A DNA stretch of 64,000 bases from Dichetophora obliterata (taxonomy: Eukaryota > Arthropoda > Insecta > Diptera > Sciomyzidae): the NCBI GenBank assembly GCA_963920525.1, contig OY986440.1, forward strand, positions 12,240,143 through 12,304,142, given 5' to 3'. Of the stretch, positions 1-10,405 are shown piece by piece. The translations under genes were made by a program, and so were the position numbers. The notes beneath the pieces were generated by a model, which was given only the letters and a program-made list of their open reading frames with translations, made no database searches and was not told the origin of the DNA. Each line of letters begins with the position of its first letter. The first letter of the stretch is position 1.

Positions 1-227
1 GTTCACCAATATACACTTGGACCTCGCCTTCAGCGAAGTCAAGTACTAGCAGATAAATCATTTTGTAAATTAGATTTAAGCGTGTTAGCGATTGTTAATA
101 AACATCATTAAATTCTAATACTGCTGTCTTTTGATTTGGTGTCCGTTTATTTTATAAACGAACAAATATTTGCAACGGACCCTGGAGCCGGCGAGCGCAT
201 CCTCGGCCGGAATTTGGGTCGTTACAA
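1..227 (+). repeat. 5' LTR, right-hand part, of an Osvaldo-like Ty3/Gypsy element
   Basis: This stretch directly precedes a retroviral-type primer binding site at 228, so it is read as the 3' part of a 5' LTR whose beginning lies left of the window. A candidate polyadenylation signal AATAAA is at 97-102. The exact LTR end is not fixed; it falls a few bases before 228 (around 224-227). No matching 3' LTR was found in the window, so the LTR cannot be confirmed by self-comparison. Confidence 0.7.
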
Positions 228-245
228 TGGCGCCCGAACAGGGAC
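228..245 (+). promoter_or_regulatory. Primer binding site, tRNA-Lys type
   Basis: TGGCGCCCGAACAGGGAC matches the 18-nt primer site complementary to the 3' end of tRNA-Lys, the same type used by lentiviruses and reported for the Drosophila element Osvaldo. Minus-strand DNA synthesis of the LTR element would start here. Its place right after the LTR and 1.46 kb before gag fits this role. Confidence 0.9.
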
Positions 246-1704
246 ACCAAATCAAATTCAGTCAGGCAGCCAAATTAAAGACTTGGTTAGTTGAAATGAT
301 GATGCAGGTTTACAATCGGTGATGCGCTTCAACTTAGTTTAGCACCGGTAGGAAACGTTTCACATAGTCCCAAGTCTCAAGATTACAAAATTTAGAAGCA
401 GGTAGTGAGACTGGAATTTGAAAACGTGTTGAAGGTAACAGACTGGTTGTTTAAATTAAAATTTTTTTTTTGTCATCATAATCGAGTCATGATGTCCGAC
501 AGTAGTCAGAAGGACTACTCACTTATCATTTAAGGTTAATGCGGTTACTTAGAATTTTGGTAACCACTAAAGTTTTGTTGAATATTATAAAATAAGAAAA
601 AAAAAAAAATCTACAAAATTATTTAAATTCTAGCAAACCTACTGAGGTATGCTAAAGAATTTTGCCTTATGGTTAAATTAGTGCGACCATTATTTTCTTT
701 TTATATAACGTTGATTCGAAGATAGCCAACCTCACTATCCTAAAGTCAAATACTGATAGTCACAGACTAGCAGTATAAATGCGTGAAACCCACTTCGCGG
801 ATTGAGTTCATTGGTCAAGTACGTCCGACAGTGGTCCAAGGTGGTTCAAGATAACCACGACTTCAAAGTTTCGAACGTCACCGGTGTGCGAGCTAGTCGT
901 CAGCTGACAGGTAGCGAAGGCTATCATACGCGTGTCATTAAAGACACCTCAAGTATTTAACAAGAACGCCTGAATTAGGCAGTCCACAGAGACGTGGAGA
1001 AAACACAACCTAACCACACTCGTAATATAAGTTGGTTTTGTTTTCCTCCTCATCAAAGAAAATTTTATGATAGCAAAAGCAAAATATTCCTAGGTATTAT
1101 TAATCGAACAACGCTCTAGCGAATGGCTAGACGTCGATTACACTATAAAGGAAATTATTATTTGCATTCATATTCTAAATATTAAATTCCTGGATCAATA
1201 CTCAGTTGAACAAGAAGTGCATCTATCCTGCGAATTCGGCAGTGGTTCATCAAATTTACTAAGCCATCGAGTAAAATTTTCGACGAAATTGTAACATTTA
1301 ATATTTGCAGTTGGACGGTGGCTTATTGAATAATCTTGCCACTAAACAAATTTTAAGGCCGAATCCTCAGGAAGCCTTGCTCAATTGATTAGTGGAACCA
1401 ACGGTCAAGGTGACTGTTCTTTCTAAATATTCTGGGACCTATTTGAATAAATAATAACATTTAACCAACTATTTTGATTTATACCCATTTTACATATACT
1501 TTATGTCAAGCCAAAGTAAGTAGCTTGACAAATACACTATATTTTAACCAACAGGGTTTCTTTTAGAACGTGTGGTCAGAGACCGGTTACGTAGGATAAC
1601 CTACCCTTACATCCACCTTCGAACGCTGAGGGTCACATGCTACATATTATCGGTCAAACGTCCACCAGCCCACGAAAAGTAAAACCTATACCGGCTCAGA
1701 CACA
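246..1704 (+). other. Untranslated leader of the LTR element
   Basis: These 1.46 kb between the primer site and the gag start hold no long reading frame and no domain that I recognise. The stretch is AT-rich with short A and T runs (around 462 and 597). A long leader before gag is known in Osvaldo-like elements. Packaging or other regulatory signals may lie here, but none can be identified by eye. Confidence 0.6.
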
Positions 1705-2907
1705 ATGGTGAAAACATCGTGGATATATTCCCTGCGTAAAGATGACCTGCTGGTCTACGCCGAGGAGTTTGGCTATTCTGCAGATGGGACCGTCGAGGAA
1801 CTTCGCCGAAGGTTTGCATCAACAGTAGCAGAATTAGAAGAAGACCTGCCTACACAAGAGCGCCTAGCCGAACTAGAAATCAAACACACTGAGAAGCGAC
1901 CAATTTCACCACGACCTCCAACCACCACCGCAACGGGCGATGCCCCGCCCCAATCCGAAATTAAGTACACCGAGACGAGAACGGCGACGCCATTATTAAC
2001 AGCAACACCAATGGACACGGCCACGACGCCCTTGGACAACATGACCACTCACTTGGTGGTACCTGTAACCACCTCCAGCAAAAATAGACCTCGAGAGCCC
2101 ACATACGGCTGCATCGTCGACCAGGTTCGACGTTGGGCAGTTCGTTTTGACGGTAGTCAGGACCCCCTGGGGTTTATAGAACGTATCGAAGAATTGGCCA
2201 ATGTCTACGGATTCGACCAGGAGTGTCTACCCCGGACCATGCCAGAACTGTTGAAAGAGAATGCCCTCATCTGGTGGCGAAACAACCGGACCACACAAGA
2301 TTCTTGGAATGATTTTAAATCAAAATTTTTAAAATATTTTCTGCCTATGCGATATTTCGAACGCCTCGAAGATCAGATACGTAGCCAGGTCCAAAGGCCC
2401 CAGGAGCGCTTTAAGGATTTTAGTTTGAATCTCCTTGAGTTAATGCGGCATGTGAACTACACTCCCACCCAACGGCTAGAGCGAGTATTTCGAAATTGTC
2501 GACCTGAATATCGACTGTACATCCGGCGCCGCGATTTCACCACGTTCGATGAGCTACAGGATATGGCCGAGGACTATGAGATCATCCATAGTGAGGCAAA
2601 TCCGGTGAGAGGACCACCAGCAATAAAAAATGACACACCTTGGAACGCCATCCAGGACGTACCCCGTCAAAATATGCTGACATTGCATCCCGAAGACAAA
2701 TTTCGACCGGCCTGCCGATTATGCGGACAAAAGGGTCACCTACCGAGACAATGTTGGAACAAGAGAGTAATTTCTGGCTGTAACGGTGGACATCAAGAGG
2801 AGACTCTGGTAGAAAATACGCCGCAACACACTCCGGGAAACGCAAATGGGCCCGCTCCAGAAGGAGGCGAGAGCGTGGCCAACCCACCTCCTCCAACCCA
2901 ACATTAA
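1705..2907 (+). CDS. gag: Gag polyprotein of an Osvaldo-like LTR element
   Basis: This 400-aa frame encodes the structural protein that would build the virus-like particle. Near the C terminus (about residues 337-350) it has one CCHC zinc knuckle, CRLCGQKGHLPRQC, the nucleic-acid-binding nucleocapsid motif. Residues about 150-300 (from RWAVRFDGSQDPLGFIERI on) look like the retrotransposon gag capsid domain. The N terminus has a short basic/acidic region followed by a Thr/Pro-rich linker. The frame is uninterrupted and the ATG at 1705 is the first long start after the leader. Its last 120 nt overlap the open pol frame, and a G GGA AAC heptamer at 2835-2841 sits in the gag frame, so Pol is probably made by -1 frameshifting. 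Confidence 0.88.
   Translation: MVKTSWIYSLRKDDLLVYAEEFGYSADGTVEELRRRFASTVAELEEDLPTQERLAELEIKHTEKRPISPRPPTTTATGDAPPQSEIKYTETRTATPLLTATPMDTATTPLDNMTTHLVVPVTTSSKNRPREPTYGCIVDQVRRWAVRFDGSQDPLGFIERIEELANVYGFDQECLPRTMPELLKENALIWWRNNRTTQDSWNDFKSKFLKYFLPMRYFERLEDQIRSQVQRPQERFKDFSLNLLELMRHVNYTPTQRLERVFRNCRPEYRLYIRRRDFTTFDELQDMAEDYEIIHSEANPVRGPPAIKNDTPWNAIQDVPRQNMLTLHPEDKFRPACRLCGQKGHLPRQCWNKRVISGCNGGHQEETLVENTPQHTPGNANGPAPEGGESVANPPPPTQH
2835..2869 (+). promoter_or_regulatory. Candidate -1 ribosomal frameshift signal between gag and pol
   Basis: GGGAAAC at 2835-2841 has the canonical X XXY YYZ form and sits in the gag frame as G GGA AAC (codons GGA at 2836, AAC at 2839). A slip of -1 leads straight into the pol frame, which is open from 2784. 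Eleven nt downstream, 2853-2869 can fold into a small GC hairpin (CGCTCC / GGAG-G-CG, AGAA loop, one bulge). The heptamer class is known from retroviral gag-pol junctions; its use here is inferred. Confidence 0.65.
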
Positions 2908-5096
2908 ATTACCTGCAGTCCGACGAACGTCACATCTTTGCTTACGTTCGAGTCGGACCATATATGCAAAATGCGACCATTGACACTGGGGCTACCCGTA
3001 GCTTCGTGAGCCAGATGCTAGGAGCAAAATTAAGAACACCTTCTAATCGAAGGACCGTCGTCACAAGCGTCCGACTGGCGGACGGCACGGTGAGGCCAAT
3101 AACGGAAAGCCTTGTCGTGAATATCACCATGGGAACGACAACTTGCGAAACAATTTTATTAATCCTGCCTGGCGTAGCTGACGACCTGTTACTCGGAATG
3201 GTTTTTTTGGCAAAAGCTAACGCCCGGTTTAGCTGTGGCGGACAGACTATTACGTTACGTAATGGTGGTACCGACGAAGCACCAGAACCGGCTTGCACTT
3301 CTGTAACTACGGAGACACCAATTGACGATTTTCTCCGAGACGAGCTACGTAAATTCGAAGAGTTGACGGGACCAGCCAAGGTAACACCTCATAAGATCAT
3401 CATGTTAGACGATAGGCCGTTAAAACAGCGGTATTTCCCGCGTAATCCTGCAATGCAAGAGATTATTAATCAGGAGGTCGATGAACTGCTAGCGAAAGGA
3501 TGCATCGAACCATCACATAGTCCGCACAGCGCACCAATTGTACTGGTGAAAAAGAAGACCGGTACCTGGCGACTCTGCGTCGATTATCGCCAGCTAAACG
3601 CGAAATCGGCACCCGACGCGTACCCGTTGCCACGAATCCACCATATTTTAGATCGTTTGCGCAACGCCCGGTTTATAAGCAGCCTAGATCTTAAAAATGG
3701 CTACTGGCAGATCCCGATGGACCCCGCCAGCAAACAGTTCACAGCTTTTACAGTGCCCGGTCGTGGCCTCTTCCAGTGGCGGGTGATGCCTTTTGGATTG
3801 CATTCGGCACCAGCCACCTTTCAGAGAGCCTTGGACAAAGTAATCGGACCAGAACTGGAACCTTTCGCTTTTGCCTACCTGGACGACATCATCGTCACCG
3901 GTAGTACCAGAGAAGAGCACCTGAAGAACTTAAAAGAGGTTTTCCGGAGACTGCGCAAAGCAAACTTGAGGCTGAACGTCGATAAATGCGAATTCTTTAA
4001 AGCCGAAACAAAATATTTGGGACATGTAGTGAGTGGCGACGGCATACACACGGACCCCGACAAGGTGGCCGCAATAAAGATGCTGACACCCCCGACTAGT
4101 CTAAAAGAATTGAGGAGCTACCTAGGAGTAGCCTCATGGTATCGACGATTTGTACCGGATTTCGCTACTATCACTCATCCGATGACTCTACTATTGAAGA
4201 AAGGGAAACACTGGCGGTGGGGCCCCGAGCAACAAGCAGCGTTTGAGACGCTCAAAGAAAAACTCACTGAAGCACCTGTTTTAGCGTGCCCCGACTTCAG
4301 TAAAACGTTCGTCCTGCAGACAGATGCCAGCGATTATGGTCTAGGCGCCGTACTAACCCAAGATTTTGACGGCGTAGAACGAGTGATCGCGTATGCCAGC
4401 CGACACCTAGCACCAGCAGAGAAAAATTACAGCCCGACCGAAAAGGAATGCCTGGCAATCATCTGGGGTATCCGCAAGATGCGGTGCTACCTCGAAGCCT
4501 ACAAGTTTGTGGTAATAACGGACCACCTTTCATTGAAGTGGCTAAACTCCATAGAGAGCCCCTCAGGACGTATAGCGCGATGGGCCCTAGAATTACAGCA
4601 ATTCAATTTCGAAGTACAATACCGAAAAGGAAAACTGAACGTGGTGGCCGACGCTTTGTCCAGACGACCCTTGGAAGACCTCCGTAGCACCGTAAACACG
4701 GCCGAAACTACACCACCTTGCCCATGGCTCGAGAGACGAAAAGCCGAAGTACGCGAAGACCCAGGAAAATATTCCGACTACCTCGAAACAGATGGCCAAT
4801 TATATCGACACATACCGAACCAGATCGGAGATGAAGATGCCGCTCCATGGAAGCTATGTGTTCCTTCCCAGCTAAGACAACGGGTCCTGATGGAGAACCA
4901 CGACCAACCCAGTGCCGGACACCTAGGAGTACGAAAGACCATCGGCCGCATCGCCAGCAGATACTATTGGCCTGGACTTTTCAGAGACGTCAGCCGTTAT
5001 GCACGACAATGTGACGTATGCCAGCGGTATAAAGTAAGTCAACATCTGCAACAACGATTGATGGGTTCATTATATGCATATGTAGTTTGGTGCTGA
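2841..5096 (+). pseudogene. pol: Pol polyprotein (protease, RT, RNase H, integrase N terminus), truncated
   Basis: The pol frame is open from 2784 and overlaps gag; the first ATG is at 2964 but entry by frameshift near 2841 is more likely. In order it shows an aspartic protease (DTGATRSFV just after 2964), reverse transcriptase with the YLDDII active site (about 3880), RNase H (TDASDYGLGAVL, about 4321) and the zinc-binding HHCC part of integrase ending in CDVCQRYK (about 5010-5030). The integrase catalytic core is missing: similarity stops around 5035-5040 where a CR1-type LINE begins on the other strand. The last residues before the stop at 5096 are LINE sequence, not Pol. No continuation of integrase, nor any envelope gene or 3' LTR, is seen elsewhere in the window. 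Up to the break the frame has no internal stop. Confidence 0.88.
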
Positions 5097-5120
5097 TATT
5101 CAGTTAACAATATCAGCACC
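5089..5120 (-). repeat. Hairpin in the 3' untranslated end of the CR1-type LINE
   Basis: GGTGCTGATATT (5089-5100) and AATATCAGCACC (5109-5120) form a perfect 12-bp stem with an 8-nt loop. It overlaps the ORF2 stop codon at 5113. 3'-end stem-loops are known recognition sites for the reverse transcriptase in some LINEs. That role is inferred here from position only. Confidence 0.7.
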
Positions 5121-7848
5121 TAATTGGATCGTTAAAGGAAATCATATTTGAAATATATTCGCTGTGAATAGCACCATTAATTACATCAAATGTGAAGCAT
5201 GAGCCCAATAACGATCTTCTTGTTGATAGTGGCATCAAATTTAAAAGGCTGAGTCTATGTTCATATGATGGAAGGCTACAATAATCATGGGGGTTGTACA
5301 TATCTCTAAGCGCGTATAGTAAGAACTGCTTTTGAATAGATTCAATTCTTTCTCTATGGGAATCGAAAGATGGATTCCAAATTATGCATGCATATTCAAG
5401 TATTGGGCGCACTAATGCACGGTACAAGGATGTAGTGACCCATATATTCTTGAATTCATTTGCACGTCTTTTTATAAAACCGAGCTGTTTGCTGGCCCTG
5501 GACACAATTTTATCATAGTGCAGATTAAAGCGCATCTTGCAATCTAAGACAACTCCAAGATCCACTATATGGTTGACCCTTTTTAGTTCGATACTATTGA
5601 GGTGGTAGGTATGTAATGTTACGTTGTTTTTACGAGAAAAGCTAATAACATTGCATTTATTGACATTAAGATGTAGTTTATTTTGAAAACACCATTGCTC
5701 AAGAGACAACAATTTTGATTGCAAAAAATTTACATCTACATCTGATTGAATTGAATAGTACATTTTTAAATCATCTGCATACATAAGATGTGGGATATCG
5801 TTAAGAACTTCTGACAGATCGGATATGAATATGTTGAAAAGAAGAGGACCAAGATGACTACCTTGCGGAACTCCCGAGGAGACTGCAATTTTTTTCGATA
5901 GAACTCCCTGGAATTTAACAAACTGGGATCTGCCGTTTAAATATGATTTTAGCCAACTTAGTATGGACCCTGCAACACCAAATTTTTCTAACTTATATAT
6001 AAGAATGTTGTGATCAACTCGATCAAAAGCTTTACTGAAGTCAGTAAAAAACGGCATCTATTTGGTGCCCTTTTTCCATTTTGACTAAAACATCTGATAC
6101 CATAATCATAAGATTAGTGGTGGTAGATCGCCCTTTTCGGAACCCGTGTTGCTGCTCATTTAGACGTGGGTTAATGAAACTTGTTAGCTTTTCACAAATA
6201 AGTTTTTCAAAAAGTTTTGGAATGGCTGACAAGATTGCTATGCCTGTATAATTTTCAACTGATCTTTTATCACCATTCTTGTAAATTGGCGTAAGATGGG
6301 ATGATTTCCAATATGAAGGAAATGTCCCACAAACCAGTGATTCGTTAAAGATTATGTGTAATGGCAATAGCAGTTGGTCTAAACATCGCACCAAAAAGCT
6401 TGTAGGTATTAAGTCTGGTCCTGGTCCCTTTAATATATCCAGTTCTTTTATTGCATTAGAAATCTCTTCCTGGGTTAAATATAAACTATCAACTATAATA
6501 GTTGAGCTAGGAGAAGTTTCAGATAAGGTGGTAGGAAGACAAAAGACCTCCTTAAAGTGATCGGAAGCGCTTCATGTTAACAAAGTCAAAGAATTTTCTC
6601 GGCTCTTGGACAATTTTTTCTCCGATGATGTTCGTGTACAACTTGTAGGTTTCTTCTGACTTGATAGAGAACTCTCTTGATAGCTCGTCATATCTAAGCT
6701 TCAGTTCATCGCTTATATTATCAGTGTTTTTGAGAAGTTTGTAGATTTTATTTCTTTGATTCCTCAAAAATCTGAGATTGTTGTCTAGCCATGGTTCTGT
6801 GAGCTTATTCTTTTTCTTTATTATTGGCACATAACTTTCGATAGCGGTAAAAATGTGCTGATAAAATATAGAGACAGCACTGTCTAAATCTAAATTGAAT
6901 AGAATATGATTCCAATTTAGAGAACTAAGATAACATTTTATTCTTTCATAATCAGCGTTGAGGTAATCGTACGCAATGGTGTTATTATAAGACTGGGTAA
7001 AGTTGATGTCAGCAGAGAAAACAACTTTTAAGGCTGTATGATGAACAGTGTTGGTTAATAAATTTTCTGCTCCCATGCATGGACTAACCTTCACTTCTTC
7101 ATACGAGTTAGTAAAAATTAGGTCCAACCATCTGCCATTCTGATTTTGTACAGAAGAGACTTGCTGCAAGTCACTGCCATAAAAGGTGCTAAGTAAGTTG
7201 AAGTCTATGGCATTAGAAAGATTTACAGGAAGAAGAAAGTTGTCGTTTTCGTCGGTGACAAAAGATATATTTGGGCGATTGAAGTCACCAAGAATTAACA
7301 ACTTTATCTTCCTCTTTTAGGGAGGAGGTAAAGGTGGTCAGTGTTTCACATAGCTCGTTGTATGTTGTTTCACTTGAGCCGGGAGGAATGTAAACGACAC
7401 CTATGTACACATTGAGACTTTTACCTGAACAAACTCTAATAATTCGGTGATCGAACAGTTTATGGTTAGGTGTGTCTATTAGCTCACTTGAAAGGGAATT
7501 GTGAGATGCTACAAGGACACCACCTCCTCGAGAAAGACCTGTTGAGGAGTAGTCCCGATCCTTTCTGAAGACAGTCCAATTGCTATCAAGAATTTCCTCA
7601 TTATTGAAGGTTTCGTTTAGCCATGTCTCAGTGAATACTAGGACATTGAAGTGGCATGATTTAGCGTCAACATAAAGTTTGTTTAATTTGCTTCTCATGC
7701 CGCCAGAGTTATGGTAGAATATATTTAAGAAAGAAGAGTTAGGAACGATAATATTGCTGTTGCTCTTTACGAGATTTTTGAAGAAGAGAAACATGTTTAG
7801 CTCTGACATGAGCGCCATAGGTTTCCAGATCCACCTTGACTTGATCAA
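5113..7848 (-). pseudogene. CR1-type LINE ORF2: endonuclease and reverse transcriptase, frameshifted
   Basis: Four overlapping or adjoining frame pieces (7848-7285, 7301-6552, about 6560-6041, 6057-5113) make up one ORF2. The apurinic-type endonuclease shows FTETWLNE near the start, a Gly-rich GGGVLVAS stretch and LGDFN at the second piece. The reverse transcriptase shows GPGPDLIPT, NEQQHGFRKGRST, FTDFSKAFDRVDH, GVPQGSHLGPLLF and the active site YADDLKMYY (about 5780). Frame changes lie near 7290, 6555 and 6050, so no full protein can be made. The piece 6560-6394 has no ATG but is in frame with the next piece. The protein would nick target DNA and copy the LINE RNA. Confidence 0.87.
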
Positions 7849-10405
7849 CCGTTACACCGAGGTGCTCGTGAAAGCGGAAAAATAAATTACGCAAGTCTTC
7901 AACACCGGTAAGAAGACCTTCTTGCTGAATTAATACTCTAAGATTAGTTTTGGTCTTGCCTTCAATGCATGTTGAATCAGGGACGTTGTAAACGTTGTTC
8001 TCCCTGAGGCGAGAAAGGGCATATCTGCTCTCAGTGCCTTCGCAAGAGTTAAGTGTCAATTTCACTTTTGGAGGAAGTAGGGGGTCTAAAAATGACGTAG
8101 GACTACCAGGTTGATTGCAAAGCTCATTTGAAACAGAAGATGGTTTTGGTAAACCACTTCCGGTTGGTGGTGAAAGATTAAGAGTATGAGAATGGATAAA
8201 ATTTGGATATTTCTCACAATTGGTTTCATTATTGTTAAGATTAAATGAAACCCGTTGGCGGAGTTGGCGGTTTAGATGCTAGATTGCTTCCAGTAATCAT
8301 TTTATTATAAGATGAAGCCGTATTCTGGTTAATTATGGGAGAAAATATAGGGGAAATGCTAGTTTTCAGATTCCAATTAGAATCTGAATTATGGTGGGAC
8401 TTAGGTTGCACAAACTTGTTTGATGAATAAGGTTTGGATTCAAGAACAGGTAGGTTTACATATCTTTTATATATAGGATTCTTAGAATTAAGATTAGAAT
8501 TAGAATAAGAGTTTAACTTAGATTTAGAGTTAGGACGGGAATTTATATACGGAAAAGAGTTGGAACAATTGGTTTCATTATTGTTAAGATTAAATGAAAC
8601 CCGTTTACGTATTTGATGAGTTGGCGGTTTAGATGCTAGATTGCTTCCAGTAATCATTTTATTATAAGATGAAGCCGTATTCTGGTTAATTATGGGAGAA
8701 AATATGGGGGAAATGCTAGTTTTCAGATTCCAATTAGAATCTGAATTATGGTGGGACTTAGGTTGCACAAACTTGTTTGATGAATAAGGTTTGGATTCAA
8801 GAACAGGTAGGTTTACATATCTTTTATATATAGGATTCTTAGAATTAAGATTAGAATTTGAATAAGAGTTTAACTTAGATTTAGAGTTAGGACGGGAATT
8901 TATATACGGAAAAGAGTTAGAGCAAGAACTATAATTACTTTTAGATAATGGATTCTTGTTAATGTTAGGATTCCTTTCAGAAGATTCGATTCTTGAACTG
9001 CCAGAACTTTGTAAAGATCTTGATGTCTTAGACTTTTTCCCAGGCTTACTCGTCCATTCGGTTATTAACCATTCGCCGTGTCTCTCACCGCTGTTGTTCA
9101 AGAACATCCACGCATATTGACTTGGGATGTTTAGTTTGAAACTGCAGAATTTTTTTGCTTTATTGGATATCTTTGAACAGTTTGTAATAGATATGCCAAA
9201 TTTATTACGAAAGTAAGTGCTCATCCAGGATATAGTTGTTTTAACTGATGGGCCCTTAATGAACAGAATGGTCTTGTCAATTTCATTAGAATCATTGAGT
9301 TTCTTTATTCTATTCTGCCATTGAGTTGAAGTCCATGACGTTCCAAACTTATGGATTAAGTTGGTACGAGGGGCTGCAATTGGTGGTGAGTCGCAAGGTG
9401 AAGTGGCAGAGGGAGATCCAGGTTGTGAGTTATTGGTATTTTTGTTTTGTTTTGGAGAAATAGTTGATGAACGAATAGAATGAGCTATTGTGGGTACTGT
9501 TGATGGTGAAGATCCGATTTGGGGTGGATTCAATATAACATTTTGAGGAGTAGCAATCGGTGTTATATGTTCCGTAGTGTCATAGGCAGTTAAAGAATTC
9601 AGATTAGCTGGTAAAGAGGTGACCTGTGGCAAACGAATAGATGCTTCCATTATTTCCTCGAAAATAGAGGAAGAGTTATGATGAGAGGCTTGTGGATAAC
9701 TTATTTTAGCTCTATTGGGTGCAGATCTTATTTCATCCACTACATCTGCAAGCGTCACTCGAAACACTTCAAGATCATCACTGATATCACTTATTTTTTT
9801 ATGTAATATTTCCAGCATTGGATCTGATTGCGGAGGTGATGGTTGGGGTTTGCCTGACTGAAGTGCGATATCCTCATCATAGCGCAAAGATGTTAGCATG
9901 CTCAGTATATTTTTGGCTGTATTATCGTTTTTTAAAACGTCGAGCCTTTTTTTTACTTCTATATGCTTATGGCCGTTTTCCAAATAAAATTTTTTTCGCT
10001 ATCTTTGACTAAATCAGTTAGAATTCTCAGGTTTTTAGAAACATTTGAGATATCCGAGTTATTTGCTTTGCAGATGGACTCTACCATTGCAAGATCATCG
10101 GATACGTGAGTCATTATTTCGAAATTTGGTATTTTACTGATGACTTGCTTATTAGCCGAATGCATCACGTTCAAGGAGTCGCTAAGACATTTTATTGCGA
10201 GCATAACATGGGATAGTGATAGATCCATGCACTCATCACAGAAGAATTTAAAATGTGATGTGTATTCTTGAAAGTAGTTTAAACTCCTTTTAGTCATTCC
10301 CACACAAGTGCCGTGGTAAGATTTTCCGCAAAGACCATTGCAACTTAGCTTAATTGCACCTTTGTCCTCAATAGAGCAGTTAATTTTGGCACAAGCAGGT
10401 TCCAT
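7739..10405 (-). pseudogene. CR1-type LINE ORF1 with PHD-type zinc finger, broken
   Basis: The N terminus (10405 downward) has a Cys/His pattern of a PHD finger (CNGLCGKSYHGTCVG followed by FFCDEC), known from ORF1 of CR1-group LINEs. A middle part (9983-8241) is Ser/Asn/Pro-rich and low in complexity. The C-terminal part (about 8240-7739) is in another frame. One frameshift lies near 9960-9983 in an A/T run. Another is caused by an 8-nt difference inside the left copy of a 349-bp tandem duplication, which brings a stop at 8241. ORF1 overlaps the ORF2 start by about 110 nt. ORF1 proteins of LINEs bind RNA or act in particle formation; the PHD finger's target is not known. Confidence 0.75.
8221..8926 (-). 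repeat. Tandem duplication inside CR1 ORF1 (about 349 and 357 bp copies)
   Basis: The sequence starting TGGTTTCATTATTGTTAAG occurs at 8221 and again at 8570, and the two copies stay nearly identical through to GGAAAAGAGTT. They encode the same run of Asn/Ser-rich residues twice. The left copy lacks 8 nt present in the right copy, and this breaks the frame. High identity between copies suggests the duplication is young relative to the other damage. Confidence 0.9.
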
